A program made the translations under genes and the position numbers. Shown one piece after another: positions 32,369 to 47,300 of a stretch of 64,000 nucleotides of DNA; the first letter of the stretch is position 1, and each line of letters begins with the position of its first letter. The DNA is from Symsagittifera roscoffensis (lineage: Eukaryota > Xenacoelomorpha > Acoela > Convolutidae). The notes under the pieces are model-generated. The model did no database searches. It saw only the letters and a program-made list of their open reading frames with translations, and was not told the DNA's origin. The stretch is taken from assembly GCF_963678635.1 (NCBI RefSeq), contig NC_087064.1, positions 27,568,189-27,632,188 on the forward strand, read 5' to 3'.

Positions 32369-35300
32369 CTAGAATACAGTGGCGGATCTAAGATTTTCTC
32401 GAGGTGGTGGGATTTTTGAGGGCGGATTTAAAACTTTATTGGACGTAACATTTTAGGACCTAACTTTTTTAGATCGACTAAGTTGATTTTCCCAGCTCTC
32501 CTAAAACACTATAAAGATCCTATTTCAAGAAGAAATTCCTGCGTCAACGTTTCTGGCATCTTTTTGAAAGATTCTGATCAGAAATTTAACATAAAAAGAA
32601 AAACTAGACTGTATCGTTTGAAGCGATCGTTTGGGTGGCGATGGGTTCGAATCCTTCATTTTTGTTCGTACTTTTCCCAAATAACATATTTGGTTGTATC
32701 TCATTATTTTTTCTAAGAACAAGTGTTCGGAGAATTACTGGCAAACGAACAACAGGTATGTTTACAACATGTAGAAAGGAGAGCAAGGTATGTTACAGCT
32801 GCAGCAAAGTTTTGTTATTGCCCAAAAGTGTGAAGGGATGTTCTACATGCCTATTCTGAAGTTGGGCAGGTGGTTTGGGATTGCAAATCCACAGAAGGAG
32901 AGAAGAGTGATGAAGGTGAGGATTAGGTAGACATTCCAGAAGAAGTAGCCCTGCTTCCTGCCCACGTGCAACACCGCCTTGATGGTGGGGGTGGGGTAAT
33001 TCATTGCCTTGTCCGCCACCAACGAGGATTTTGCCACCAGCGAGGACTTCTGAAACATCGCAAACGCTGATATGCAGGATAGCGTTCGAGCGAATTGTGG
33101 ACCAGGCAAAACTAGTCCATGAAACTAGCCCAAAAAACGGCTGCAAACTACATTGTAATAGATAGTGAGTTATGTATCTTGTACTGTACTTATAGAGTAA
33201 TTTTAGATAGGGTACACCGTCTGCTCGTCACGCTATCTTATTTTCGGCCGGAGAGATTCGTGCAACTTCTTAGTCTAATACCGATCTTAATCTTACTCCT
33301 ATATCTCCTGGTCTCAATAGATCTAGTGTACACCGGTTTGCGCGAGTTAGTTCCAGAATGAGAACAACTGTATTCTAAGTTTAATTCAAATTGTTCTGGT
33401 GTTGAAACTACAAGTAGTTTCAACACTTAAAAATAAGTGGGTTGTTAGTTTGATGGAGTATGATTGGTTAGTATTTAATATTTTATAGAGATAAAATATC
33501 ATAATAATAACCAATGATAAATACTAATTTAGATCTGGTTCCAATAGAACAAAGTTCGTATTAATTAAAATTTTATGTATAAATAAACCAATTAGATCTT
33601 CTGCTTCACGAAAACTTGAGACCGTTGGGTGCTGAAGATAAAGAAAAGATGAAGATTGATATGGGGTAAGCTGAACTATTTATAGCAGGTGTTTTCCCAT
33701 AAAGTGACTTGAATTAGCTAAAAAATTAGATCGGATATTTTTGATACCTTGTTGCCGATGTTAGATCCAGATGATTCTTTGATCTGCACATGTTCGAACA
33801 TTTTCCACTCCTGGTCATTTCTGAACGCCTCGCAGAAGATGATGGAACAGTTCTGAAAAACTAACAGGTCCATAAGGATTTTTTGCGTGGTCATCCTCCA
33901 TTTCAGAGATCTTTTCAAAAAATTTGTCGCTCCCGCTCGTGCCCGAAAAAAGAATTATGAAAGAACTAATGTTAAGCCTAGAATGAATTTTTCATCCAGG
34001 TTAAACATTGGCTGATCTCTTGGTTTATTACTAATTTTGGCAGGATTAGTGTCAAGATCATATTGCATGGATGATCAGATTAAAATAGAAAAAAGCTATT
34101 AAAAAACAGAAAAACTTGAAAAGTATTTACAACATCAATTTTAATTATGTTCGAGTTAACTTCAAGTGACAACAAAAGCGCCAAGCCTGAGGTCGCACCA
34201 TTTTGTGGATGAAAGTTAAAAACTGTAATTCGATGATCAAAAATTGTAATTTTGATCATCGAAATCTTCAAGCAAAATGTTATTGCTGGCCTATTTTTTC
34301 TTGCTGTATATTGTCTTCTATTGTTTTATTTTGAAAAGAATAACATTCCGTATCTACTCAGAAGGCGAAAAAACAATAATGAAAAAAAAATTTTTGTCTT
34401 TCAGTTTTAAAAATCTATCATCGAATTTGGTTTTAAAAAAATCGCGCCGCAAAAAATCCCGATAAAAAACAATCAATGATTTGCTAATTTCATAAATAGG
34501 AACTACACAACAATGAGTGCAGATCTTTTTTTTGAAGTTGTGAACTTTTTTTCATCATGAGTAGATAGTTTTTTTTCTGTTCCGGTTAAACAAATACTTG
34601 ACTTTACTCTGGATCTGGAGCTAGCGAGTCCAGTTGAACCAAATTCTAGATAAAGGAAGAGAGCTTCATCGAGTGATTTATTGTACACTACCTGGTCGTC
34701 TTCCTTGAGTGTGATTTCACTCCTGTCAAAATCAGTGCTAACTTGCACACTGATTGCCTGCACGTCCACTGGGAAGTGTTGCAACTCCATCTTCTGATAA
34801 AACGCCCCCCTCACTTTCCTCCGGAACACAATCTCAGCTGGTCCAATCCCGGAGCCAGACGTGGGGTAGTGCACAGTGTACCATCGGTCGTCCCGGCCAC
34901 GTTTAACTTCTTCCAGATTCTTCAGTCTGCATGAAAAAAAAACTTTTAACGCGAATGCTTCTTTCCTCAGGAATTCGGCCCCCTGCCGACCCAAAGGGTC
35001 CCTCTTTGGTACTTTTTAAGAAATCCATTTTTGGCCGACCGACCCTAAAATTTTTCCAAGGGCACCTTTGGCGCCAATATATACTAACTTCTTTGAGGGG
35101 GAGCGCGCGCCAAAAGAACGCAATTTTTTTGTCAACCTTTTCAAAAAAGTGCCCAAAAACGGACCTGTTTTTTCAAAAATATGCCTGCGGCGCAGAAAAT
35201 TTGGCCAAAACGGCGTCTTTTTAGTGCTCAAGGAGAGCTCGGAAATCAATTTGGGCGACCTGAAAAAAAAAGGTCGTCAATGTTTTCGAAATTTTTTTGA

Positions 35301-38300
35301 AAATCCGCCCCCTCGAGTAAATCCTAGATCCGCCCCTGCGTAGTATAGTGATTCATTGAAATTAAACGTGAAATTAATCAATTTTGTGCACACTGTGGGA
35401 TCATTTTGTTTTGAAAAAGTCGGTCTCTTCTTATAAAACGAATAATCGAAATATGAAGGAAGCCAAACGAACTGAATTACATTCAACCTATCACTAAGGC
35501 TGCTTGCTGATCAAAGCGAAGTCCAGAATGATCCGCCTGATCTTAAAGACCAATTGAAAAATGGTTGAAAAATGATGGAATAATCCAGGAAAAGTTTTTT
35601 TTCACTTTGTCCCCCGCACGCTATTCAAGTACAAGGGGATATATTTAGCAACTCGTATCGTAATAATTAGACGATGGATTTGCCCCAATTCAATTTGGAA
35701 CGTTCTATTCCGCCGCTCACACGTGGTATATTAACGCAATCTAGAAACTTTTAATAAAAAAACGCCTAGTTGCATGCAATTTCCGTGCAGTTTCTGCCAA
35801 AAATTGATTGATTGAAAATATAACCCCAAGCTTAGTTGTGAAAAAAACGCAAAACATTGCGCCAAAATTATCCCAAATTGTCCATTTTAGCAATGTATCA
35901 TATAGGCAATTTTCATCAAAAAACGCCTAGTTGTAAGCAATTTCCGTCCAATTTCTGCCAAAAACTGATTGATTGAAAAAAAAACCCAATCTTAGTTTAA
36001 AAAAAAAAGAAAGAAATTGCGCATTAATTATCTCAAATTGTCCATTTTAACTTCGTCTTCATCTGCTAAAAATTGATTGATTGAAAAAGACAACCCCAAG
36101 TTTTGTTGTAAAAAAAAACAAATATGTTGTGCCTTAATTATCCCAAACTGTCCAATTTAGCAATGTATCATGTGGGCAATTTTCATCAAAAACGCCTAGT
36201 TGCAGTCAATTTCCGTCCAGTTTCTGCCAAATAATAATTGATTGAAAAAAAAAACAACCCCAAGTTTAGTTGAAAAAAAAGAAAAATATTGCGCATTAAT
36301 TATCCCAAATTGTCCATTTTAGCAGTGTAATATGTAGGCAGTTTTCATCAAAAAACGCCTAGTTGCAGGCAATTTTTGTCCAATTTCTGCCACAAATTGA
36401 TTGATTGAAAAAAATATCCCCAAGCTTAGTTGTAAAAAAAAATAACTGCACATTAATAGTCCCAAATTGTCTACTTTAAACCCCATCATGTTACCTAATA
36501 ATCACTGGGGAAGTTTACTATGTTTGAGCTCCGGGTAACAAATTTTTTCAGGTTATGTATCAAGTCAGAGCTTAACTATTTTTTTTCACTTTCAATAATG
36601 CAAACTCAAAATTGATTTAAATTCATTACTGCACAGTTTTCAAAAGATGTGTTTCGAAACCAAGTTTTATTTTGAAGCTAAGAATCATTTAAAAATATTA
36701 TTTTGAAACTATTTTCACTTAAGCTCAGGGTTTTTTTGTTGTTCCTTTGAAAATTGTATATATCAAGTGCGCAAAAGGGTGCTTTGAAAAAAAAACGATT
36801 TGGCAAATTTCGAAGCTCTGAAAAAAATTTCCAATTTCGTCCAAACGCGTGGCGCAGGTTTAAAAAAATTATCCAGTTTGGGTTAAGAGAAAAACTAACT
36901 GAATCTAATAATGTGGCCTAAGGCAATATATTTTGTTTTCCGCAGTGACATTAAAAATTAAGTTTCGAATGCAATGTTTATGCAATTTAAAACTTTTGTT
37001 ATCTTGGTCAACTTTAAAACTTAATTGTAGCACTATCTCTGCCTTTAATTCGTAAGTGGCCAACTAGTTTTTTTTTACAGAGTCAATTGGGCGCGGAAAT
37101 TGTTCTGATAAGTTGCTTACTGACGGCTAAAGTGCCCTATGTTTGGACATAAGGTGTGAGTGACAAAACTGAATTTCACAAATTTTTATTTAATCAATTT
37201 TTTCAACCTTAGTTTTTTTAATTAACACTAATGAACCGTCGGAATTTTCAAGATTCAGGGTTTTGTCTTGGTACGGTCAGTCCTGTTATTTTTTTGAATT
37301 TGAATTTGTGAGTGAGATTTTTTGTACTGTTATATGAGTGAGAAAAAGGCAAGATTGGCTAATTTTGCTTACGCGTGATTTATTCGTTCTTTTAGACGGT
37401 AAATTTGGTATAAGCCAGCATTGAAATAAACCAAATGGACTAGCAATAAACTATTTGATCTTATTCATACGTTACTGTTTGCGAAATAATTCATGTTGTT
37501 ATCAAAACAACGTGTGAGCGACTACGTAAAAATGAAACAAACTTCACATATGATAATGCGCAACCATACACATCCAAGCATAATTTTTATGGAAAATGAC
37601 TAATCATGCGTGGCACATACGTTTGTTTTAAAAACCCTCAAAATAGCTTTTTACGTATGGAAGAGATTTTTCACATTTTTTTTTCTCTGGAAAACCATGA
37701 AAATAGAAGTTAATTGACAAAAATTACTGAGAAAATGTATCTTTAGTACACGATACGCTTTTATTAGATTTTTGATTTTTTTCACCATGCAAACCATACG
37801 TCGCACCATAATGGTGCTATTTATGGAAACGATGTTTCCATACAAAAACAACTTTAATAGAGCATGCCATGCATCAACACAAACAGTATTGACAAAATTT
37901 TGTAAATATCGGGGTTTATTTGCATTTTCAAATTTTGAGGGGGTAAGTAAGATCATACTTTTGGACAAAAAAATGCGTGATTGGTGAAAAATATATTTTT
38001 TTTCGATTTTTTTTTAAATTTTCATTCCGGAGCAAATCTTCATTTGGCACATCTTGAAACGAGTTAAAAAATAAAACTCACGAAATATAAACCCATGAGA
38101 ATATTGAATTTATTTGATTATTCAGTTTTTGTATGTCGCGCCAAGTATGGTTGTTTGATAACCATACGTCGCGCCATATATGTTTCCATGGTAACCATAC
38201 GTCGCGCCATATGTTTTCATGGTATCCATACGTCGCGCCATGCATGATACCATAGTAACCATACATTGCAAGCATCCATGGTAACATATCATTTCTCAAC

Positions 38301-41300
38301 AGCCCCGGTAAAAGTATCAAATTGTCTCATTTGAAGTCCCCCATAATAAAAAAAATGTGCAACCATACGTCGCGTCATGCATGGAAAATGTTTTATTTTA
38401 ACATAAAATTACGTCGGCAATTTTTCATAGTTTCCAAGGAACCATGCATGGTGCAACGTATGGTTGCACATTTTGGTCGACCCGGGATTTGTTAGCAATT
38501 TAGATAACCAATCAAAGTAAAATTAGGAACATTTTTTAACAAAATGAATCTAATTGCGAGAGCGCTGTGGAACTTTGCGACCTATTTTCATGCGCCTCGA
38601 AGCTAGTTTTTTCTTCCAATTAGTTTTTCATTTTTCCTTTGATGAGTTGTCTTACGTTTCAACAGCACATTAAATTAAGACGTGCTTTCCGCCCAATTTC
38701 TTTTAGATTTTTGGCTGTGTGTGATTTTATTGCTACCATACCAATATAAAAACTGTCGTACACCTTTTCAATTTATTCGGGCCAAACAAGTAATTGTTTA
38801 CAGCATTGGAGATCTCGAATGAAAAATGTGAAGTAATATGGATGACGAAAACATTTTATTAATTTTAATCACCTGTTTTGAAGTACAGAAAATTGGACGG
38901 AACCAAATTCTCTTGCGCAAAACTTCCCTCCCACTCCGATAACAAGCACGAAAAAAACATCGCAAACTAACGATGGTTGGCAAATTAGTTTTAAAGAGAT
39001 CATTAGAATCCTTTCAACTTAACCTGTATCGTCACTCGCTGCGAAATTTCTTTCATCATTTTGGCACTTTATTTAGTCTTAACAATAATTGTTTCCTAAA
39101 ATTCAAAAACTTCTGCTCTCGTGGTCAATAACGAAATTGTCTAGAAGATCTGTTGTCTGAAGAATCAGATCTAAATTATAATTGAAATTTTGTCTGATTC
39201 GACTCTTTGTTCATGTTTTTTTCTAACTTATTACAATGGAAGATGCTTATCAAGAAAGACACTTTTTTGATATCGCCTGGGGAACCAGTCGAGTTTAAAA
39301 ATGCTACAAATTGTCTCATTAGAAAGCAAGAAATGAAGTGTGCTTGCTAATGATTTGACGATTTAAATTGTCCAAAGTCCATATCAAGGGGAAATTTCAG
39401 CTTAAGTGGTTTTTTGGCCCTTCAAACTTAAAAAAAAACTGAGTTGCTCCAACAGAACAGCAAAAACTTTATTCTAACAGGACTTCTCATATCAAGTCAA
39501 GGTGATAAATGCTCCAAAAGCGTATGGATGTTTCAAAACATTTGATAAAACGGATTAAAAAGTGAACTCCACGCTAAGGACAAAATGCATGTTTTGCACC
39601 CGCACTGAGTAAAAAGCGGAAATAATCAATTATATTACAATTATAACGTACTTTTAGCAAAACTACATTTTAGATGCTTAAATGAAATATCATCCCTTAT
39701 AATGATAACATTTTCGTGACATTATAATGAATTATAATCAGTTATAATTGAAAATAATTTTTCCGAAAATCTCTTAGAATCTCTTATATTCTATTATAAT
39801 AGATTATAAAACTTTTTTCTGTCAAAAAGCTCTAAAAATGAGATGTCTTGTAACTCTTTGGTTCATCTGAACACAAAATTTTACCGCAAAAAAAAAACTT
39901 TCATAGAGATCCCTTCATATTAGTTGAAAGAATCCCGCGGTATGTGAAATAAAACCCTTCTTTATAAATCATGAAACTAAAGCTGTGTGCTGATTTTTTG
40001 GTGGTCAAAACAAATTAAAAAGAGTATCATGAAACAACTCTTATCAAGAAAAAATTTCAAAAACGTTATAAATTTGAGTTGATTTGGAAACTGTTGAAAC
40101 AATTTTCCCAATTTTCACATAAACCAACGTCTACGAAAAGCGTAAAATATAAGCAATTCAGGTGCAAGGTCGAAGACAAAATGGGCAAAAAAAGGATAAT
40201 AAACAATTATAATCGATTACAATAGATTTTTTCTCCAAAACAAAAAAATTAGACATTTGTATAAAAATTATCGATTATAGTCGATAATAATGTATTGTAA
40301 TTGATTATATTTGAATTCAAAAAGAGAGAATATAATCGATTATTAATTATTAAAAATCATTTTTATCTCAAACTGGTACTAAAATTCATCATTATTGATT
40401 ATTAACGCTTGAAGTTGGATGCTAGCACCTATTCATGCGTTAAAAAGACTAAATAGTTTGCCTCAATTCATTTTGAAAGGAATTCTGAGTCATAAGGATT
40501 CAGCCATTATGCAAAGAGCTGCGCATACTCTGACTGCCTTTAAACGTTGATGAACAAGCAATCGGTTAAAGTATTGATAAAAAAGATCACAAAAAAATCT
40601 AATTTTTAAATCTCTTCTGCACGGTATGTTAAGCACAATGTTAAGTTTTTTCTCTGTTCACGTCTTAAAAAGCTAAACTATTTACTTCAATTAAATTTGA
40701 AATGATATAATTGCCACTTCTTTAGAGGCAGTTGGTCTTTCTAAATCTCAACACGACTGAATGGCCAAAGCTTTTGTTTATATTTGGACCGTTGAGGAGG
40801 CTCAGAGAGAAGCGTTTCATCGAGAACGTTTAGTTTGATCATCGAAACTGTTCTATTACCGTCTATTCGAAAAACATCTATGAAATGAAATCAGATGAAA
40901 TACAAGGAAAAATGATTAAACACCTGAGCACTGAGCGCTTAAATTACATTTTGTATAACAAGCAAAAAATTCGAAATTCAGAGAAAACGCGGTTTTTGGA
41001 GGCAGATTTTCGGGCATTCTTTTTTTGATTCCGCAGATGGACGGTCTATGGCAGTTGAAGCAAACTAGAAAGAAATGACGCTGGATTTCGAAAACTTTTA
41101 GGGGATTTCCCAGTCAAAATGTTGCAACTGGATTCCAGAGATTGTTAAGAATTTCAGATATTGTTTAGAATTTTGCAATTTGTAAATGAACCGCACAACC
41201 ATAATTTTAAAGGTTTGAATGTAGGACCCGGTTTGATACTTCCTTTGTTTTTTTTTACAAGTTTTAAAATTTAAATTTCTGTTCCTTGTACTCTTTTTAC

Positions 41301-44300
41301 TTTAGAGTTTCAGATAATTATATTAGCACTTGAGACAGAATTAATCTCTTTCCCAATTTCCTCTTTTTTACATAATTAACCCATTTCATTGCCTTCTTTT
41401 TTACAATTTTAAGACCACTATATCAGCAACTGAGACGAAAAACTAATGTTTTGAGTTTTAAGGCTGTTTATAGTTTATGAGTGGGTTCTGCAGAAAATGA
41501 TCTTTCCTCTAAATTCCGTATTAAAACATTTGTGGAACCTAAAAAACTATGAAATTCCGCAAAATAAAATAAATTGACTGTGAAATCAACTGTCAAACTG
41601 TTGAATTTAAGGGAAGTTGACTCAGTCACCAAGATAAGTGTTTTTCTGAAAACCAACAAAAATTTATCGTTGTTTTTTAGACGTACACGATTTAGTAACC
41701 AACGTTCACACCCTACACATTAGAATTGAATAAGTATCTCGATTTTTTTTTCTCCGTTTTCAAAATTAACTAAACAGTAACCAACATTCACATCTTATAC
41801 ATAATATAAATTTCGGCATTTAGTTTGTTATCATTTGCTAGTGGATATCAATGAAACACCTTTGAATACATGGATATCTGTGGAATCCAGAGCGTGAAAG
41901 TACAAACTTGCGTTCAATTTTAAAACCTAGCTTGGCGTCATAGTATGAACAAAACTGCTTGTATCATGACGAAGCCCTGAATGTTCCGAGTGCCTTTTAA
42001 AGTCTATGGAGCAGTGTTTGCTTAATTTTGCAAAAAATGACAATGAGAAGTAAAAGCTACAATTTTTTTTTCAGGATCGCAGGAATTGTTTCACTATCAA
42101 ATGATTAATTCACTATCCAGGCCCAAGGATAGTGAATTAATTTCCTGATTGCGTGAAAAAACAGTTGCCAAAACGCTTTAGTCAACGAAAAAACTGTTCA
42201 TGCTTCTTTTTACTTGTTTTCAGATGCTAAAACAGCTGTCCCACGCAATTATAGATTTTTATCAAATGTTTTGCAAGACTTATCAAAACTCCAGGTTTTT
42301 CATTCGACCTTCGAAAAAACTGGGTTGGTTTTTATAAAGCAATTTCATTTTTCTTAGCCATTTGTCGGAATGTTAAAATGAATTATAGTAATATGATACT
42401 AATAACAATTGTAAATTTAAATACAAGTTTAGTACAGAGAGCTTTAATCCACCAAAGTTACTTGCAACGGTAACTTCAGGAGGCTTCCAAGTACGCTATT
42501 TGAGGAAACACCCCGATGAGATCTGAATATCGGCACTATAAAAATTGTACCTGTTTCCTTAAAGTTAAGTTCATAACTCCCCTCCTAGCGCCCATAAACA
42601 CAGTTTTAATTATCAAAGATCCTGATCAGTCAATTGTTGTTGCGATATTGAGATCACTAACCAAACAAATCTGCAATTTTTTCCGATAGTAGCCAATTTT
42701 AGCAGAAAAAGTTTCTGGTCTTTTAGCTCAAACTGTTATCACATAGCAGATGAACAGGAAATTTTCAACAATCTGCTAGACCGATTGAGCTATTGACGTT
42801 TTCTTAAGTTTTTAAGACCTGAATGAATTGGGGTTCTTTATGGTTGTATGGTACTATTTATTGAATTTTTACATTCTGCTGTGCATTCTGCTTTGAAACA
42901 AGTTTGGCCGAGTTTTTCTAAACAGTGTTAGAACACAGGTTTCAAAATTTATAAAGTCGGGCAAATCATTCAACAGCATTAAATACGATTTCGTTTGAAA
43001 AAGACATTTTTTTTTAGTTATGTTTTATTTATTTTTCAGAACATCACTAACTTCAAGCACAATTTGATCATAATGTATTTAAAGATGCAAGAAAACTAAC
43101 ATGTCAACCACTCAACTCAATTACGGAGCTTTCTTTTATGATTTGGCCTCCATGTTAAAAATAGAAACAAAATCACGTTTTCAAACAAACACTGTCTGAT
43201 ATATTTTTGTTTTTCAAAAAAGTCATTCTCAAAACAGTTCAAAAGGAAGCACGGTTGAGTGTATCAGAGCAAATCCCTGATTGATTCGACTGCCCTTTGC
43301 CACCCCTGTGATAGGACGAAATACATTGCGAGTCAACTATTCCAAATCGACTGAATTGGTTATTTTTAAACCCAGATAAACCCATGAACAAGAAACTGCT
43401 CGTATATCAGGGTAAAGCGAATTTTTCGATAATTTACCCCGAGCGCGAATATTTCGATAATTTCTTTGAACCTTGAAACACGCATAAAGTACTTTTAAGC
43501 AAATAGTTAAAAAAACTTTCAAGTAGCTTTTTTTAAGTGGCATTTTTTCGAGTTTTTAAGTAGCTTTTTTGACGGAAAGTTTTTATATGTCTGAAAAATA
43601 TCAATCTCCTGAGCTCAAAATTTAAATAAAAACACAATACCTGCGTCTTTTTGTTTTGACATTATGATTGTTTGAGTTTGCGACCATTTTAAACAGTTTG
43701 AGAAAAGAAAAGCGCAATATTTTTGAAGGGGAAGTTTAGAAAAAATTGAAAAAAAAATTGCAAACCGAGTGAAATCGAAATTCAGTTGTCACTTGTCATT
43801 TTAACCAAACTTCGTTTGGTCTGCAAAACTGGAAAATTCAGATTATTTTTCTTGACACTAAGACAACTTTTTCGTGTTTTTTGAAGTAAATCACGGTGTC
43901 GTAAATCACACTATTTTATTCTAGTTAATACCAATTCATTTGTAACTGGTTACTTAGCTTTGACCTTGACATGCTCATTCTCTCCGGCGGAGAAAATGCG
44001 CTGCTCACTTTTTAATGTATTTACTTTGAGATTAATTCACTTTTTTAACACGCTTTTAACTGTACATAAGTAGAATTAGCTATAACAAAGGATAATTTTA
44101 TCATGGCGCAGTCTAACAGTAACGAATCAAACGTGAGAGGTATACCTTCATTTTGTTAAAACCACACGGTGGACCCACCAATTCCTTGGGAGGAGTGGAG
44201 CGATTTATTCCAATTAGCAATAATCGCAAAGAAAAATATCGATTTGGACAATCTGCTAAATCCGACAGAACGTTATCATCCACAACCTCCACTTCTGGAA

Positions 44301-47300
44301 AATCCTCCGGAGAGCGAAACAGAACCACAAAAAACATCTCGCTTGGAAAGGAATATTCGCGAACAAAAAAGATACGACGACGAAAAAGTCAGAAACAAAG
44401 AGATTTAATGGCATGAGATTCGAAGGGGCCGACAAAAAATTTAGATCTATACTTTACTTAGCTCTTGGAAATGAACGGAAGAAAATATTCGGCCAAAAGT
44501 TCACAAGAGTTAAAACCCTACAAATCTCTTTTTAAAAGTTCTGGGAAAATCTGTCGATAGCATTCGTGAGAAAAACAAATGTAACATTTGAAAGACACAA
44601 GTTACTTAATAGAAGACAAAGAGAGAGAGAGAGAGAGAGAGAGAATCGTTGGAACATTTTTGGGGAGCCCTCGCATAAATGGCTAAGAGATGTAATATAT
44701 CCGCAGGAGAAGACGAATGGATCCGCGGAATTTTTATAAATAACATGAAGAACTCGGACATTCAACGCAAACTCCTCACTGAAACTTTAGCACCTCTGGA
44801 GGCATTAAATGTGGCCCTGATTGACGAAAAAGGTATAACAAACCACATGAAGATGACGAGTACTTTTAAATCCAACGGATATTCTTCCATTAATCCTTTT
44901 AATCATTTTAATATTAAAAGAGAACCCACTTTAAATATCGAAAGGAGGAACACTTGCATGAAATGCGGCGGAACATTTTCTAATGGACACCTGGAAGTGT
45001 GCCCCGCGAAGGACACAACTTGTATATCGTGTAAAGATCGCGGACATTTCACCAAACTTTGTAAATCACGCCGTAAAAATGTAAATATTGTAGACAGCCA
45101 AATTGTACATAAAACAGATTGTAATTATCCTTCGGAACAACCGGATGTAAATAATGACCCTGTATATAGAGAATGCTGTGGAGTAATAAACGCCTGGTCA
45201 GAATCTGGACAGAGCGATAACGATGATTACTCTGTATTAAATGTGACAACTATCTTTGATAACGAAGGAAAAGAATTGAAGAAATTGCTAAACATTGGTT
45301 TAGGAAAAGAGAATCAAGTAATTTTTAATATTCAAGTAGATTCAGCTAGTCCAGTGAGCTTCCTCAAACAAAACGTTCTTCATGAATTGAAGCTACGAGA
45401 CCCATATCCGAAGAAATATCCGGTGGATCAGGCGACGAAAGAACTCTATTGCGGTTTCACGGATAACTCGATCAATATCATTGGAAAGCTAATCGTATCA
45501 ATTTTTTCGAATGGATGGTCCCACAGGGAATGTCACTTTTTTCTAACGGAAGGACACGAACGAAATATCCTTAGAAATGCCAATTTGCCGAAAGTGGGAA
45601 TTGAAGTATCCCAGAATCATTTCCCTCACTTCATCAACAAGAAAACTTGTAAGTCCATAAATTTATTTTCTTCTTCGAACAAAGAGAAAGAAATAGATAT
45701 GATATCCAAGACCTTTGAACAACTTTTCCTTCGGGTTGGAAATAATAAAAATCAAACCAAGATAATACATTTCCATGAAACGATCCGATTAAAGGGCAGA
45801 CGCGTTCCGCTTCACTTACTCGTTTCAGTAAAGACAGAATTAAACCGATTAAAATCCGAAGAACATATCAAAAAACTAGAAAATTGCGACAAAAACAGAT
45901 TTATTAGCCCAATTGTTATTACCTGCAAAACGGACAAATCGTTAAAGTTAGCTCTAGATTCTAAATTCATTAACAAACAAATTTACGAGAATAAAAACCA
46001 AATGCCCAACATCCACGAACTAGTTGGCAACGTAGCCTCACAAATTTCAAACGATTCTGTCGGAGAAATGTGGTTTACAAATCTAGATTTAAAGAACGCA
46101 TATAGCCAACTTTCCTTAGACAATTTTACTAGCAGTCAAATGCAACTTTAGTCTGGAAGGCAAAGATATAACGGGCAGATATCAATTTTTAACCGGTTTT
46201 TATGGACTGAGCGACATGCCAAATGAATTTCAAAGAATCATGGACTCGTTAATCGGAAACATTCCTTTTACTAATTGTTACCTTGACGATATTTTAGTTG
46301 CCTCCAAAGGAAGTTTTATCGATCACAAGAACATCGTTTATAAAATTTTATCTGCTTTGAATAACTACAATTTCGCAGTCAAATGGTTAAAATGTAAATT
46401 CTTTCAAAAAGAAAAAGAATGGCTCGGTTTTAAAATATCAAAGTCAGGAATCGCCCCCCTAATCGACAAAACCAAAGCGATCAAACAAATCCCAACTCCA
46501 AAAAACCTTTAAGAACTAAGATCATTCTTTGGGTCAACAAACCAATATATCAAATTCGTACCAAGTTTAGCATCCCTCGAAAGCGCTTCAAGACCTTTAT
46601 TAAACAAGAAAACGATTTTCTCTTGGATTGAGGATCATAAAAAAGCGTTCGAGAAAATAAAACTAGAAATAGTTAACCTCACAGAAAATACTCACTTTGA
46701 CGTTAAACGAGTTAGGAGAGTAAAAACCGATGCTTCCCATAATGGTCTGGGCGCTTCACTCGAACAAACCCATGGAATTGAACGGAAAACGATATCTCTT
46801 GCTTCAGGATTTTTAAACCCACACGAGTCTAAATATTCGACAAATGAATTGGAATTGTTGGGAGTTATTTGGGCGGTTAAGCACTATAAGAACTATCAGT
46901 ACGGTTCCGAATTCGAAATTATTTTTGAACATAAAGCCCTCCATTCAGCATTACCACCAAATCACGGAAACAAAACTTACCACAGCCGCTTAACAAGCTG
47001 GGTCGATTGCCTTTCAACCTTTAATTTCACAATTAAACATCTAGCAGGGAAAGACATGTGCTTTACCGATCTAATTTCAAGATTCCCTTCGGAAAAAGCA
47101 ACCCCCCATCTCAATTTGATGAAGAATTCGTAGTCGCAACTATCGACAAAATATACAAAGCCTTAAATCTTTCAGATAAAAATAAATTGTTATGCAATAC
47201 CATTGGCTTAACTACAGAAAATTCCAATTACACAAAATTACGTAATTATGTGATAATCACAGCTCTTAAATTTATTAACTCATCTATTCCAAGTTTCAAT

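Noticed and set aside
32846-32850. Canonical GT donor (CAT|GTAGAA) for channel exon 5
   Set aside because: It gives phase 2 and destroys the TM2 frame in exon 6; the GC site one step upstream gives the conserved linker and the right phase.
32793-33146. 117-codon minus-strand frame overlapping channel exon 5
   Set aside because: A shadow of the real TM1 exon in another frame; the exon frame has splice sites and pLGIC motifs.
38078-38320. Minus-strand ORF with WRDVW repeats as a repeat protein
   Set aside because: The periodicity comes from a 33-bp minisatellite that happens to be a multiple of three; no start context, splice sites or flanking coding signal.
44104-44118. Assignment of the primer-binding site to a particular tRNA
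   Set aside because: The TGG start fits a primer-binding site, but without a tRNA set from this genome the species would be a guess.
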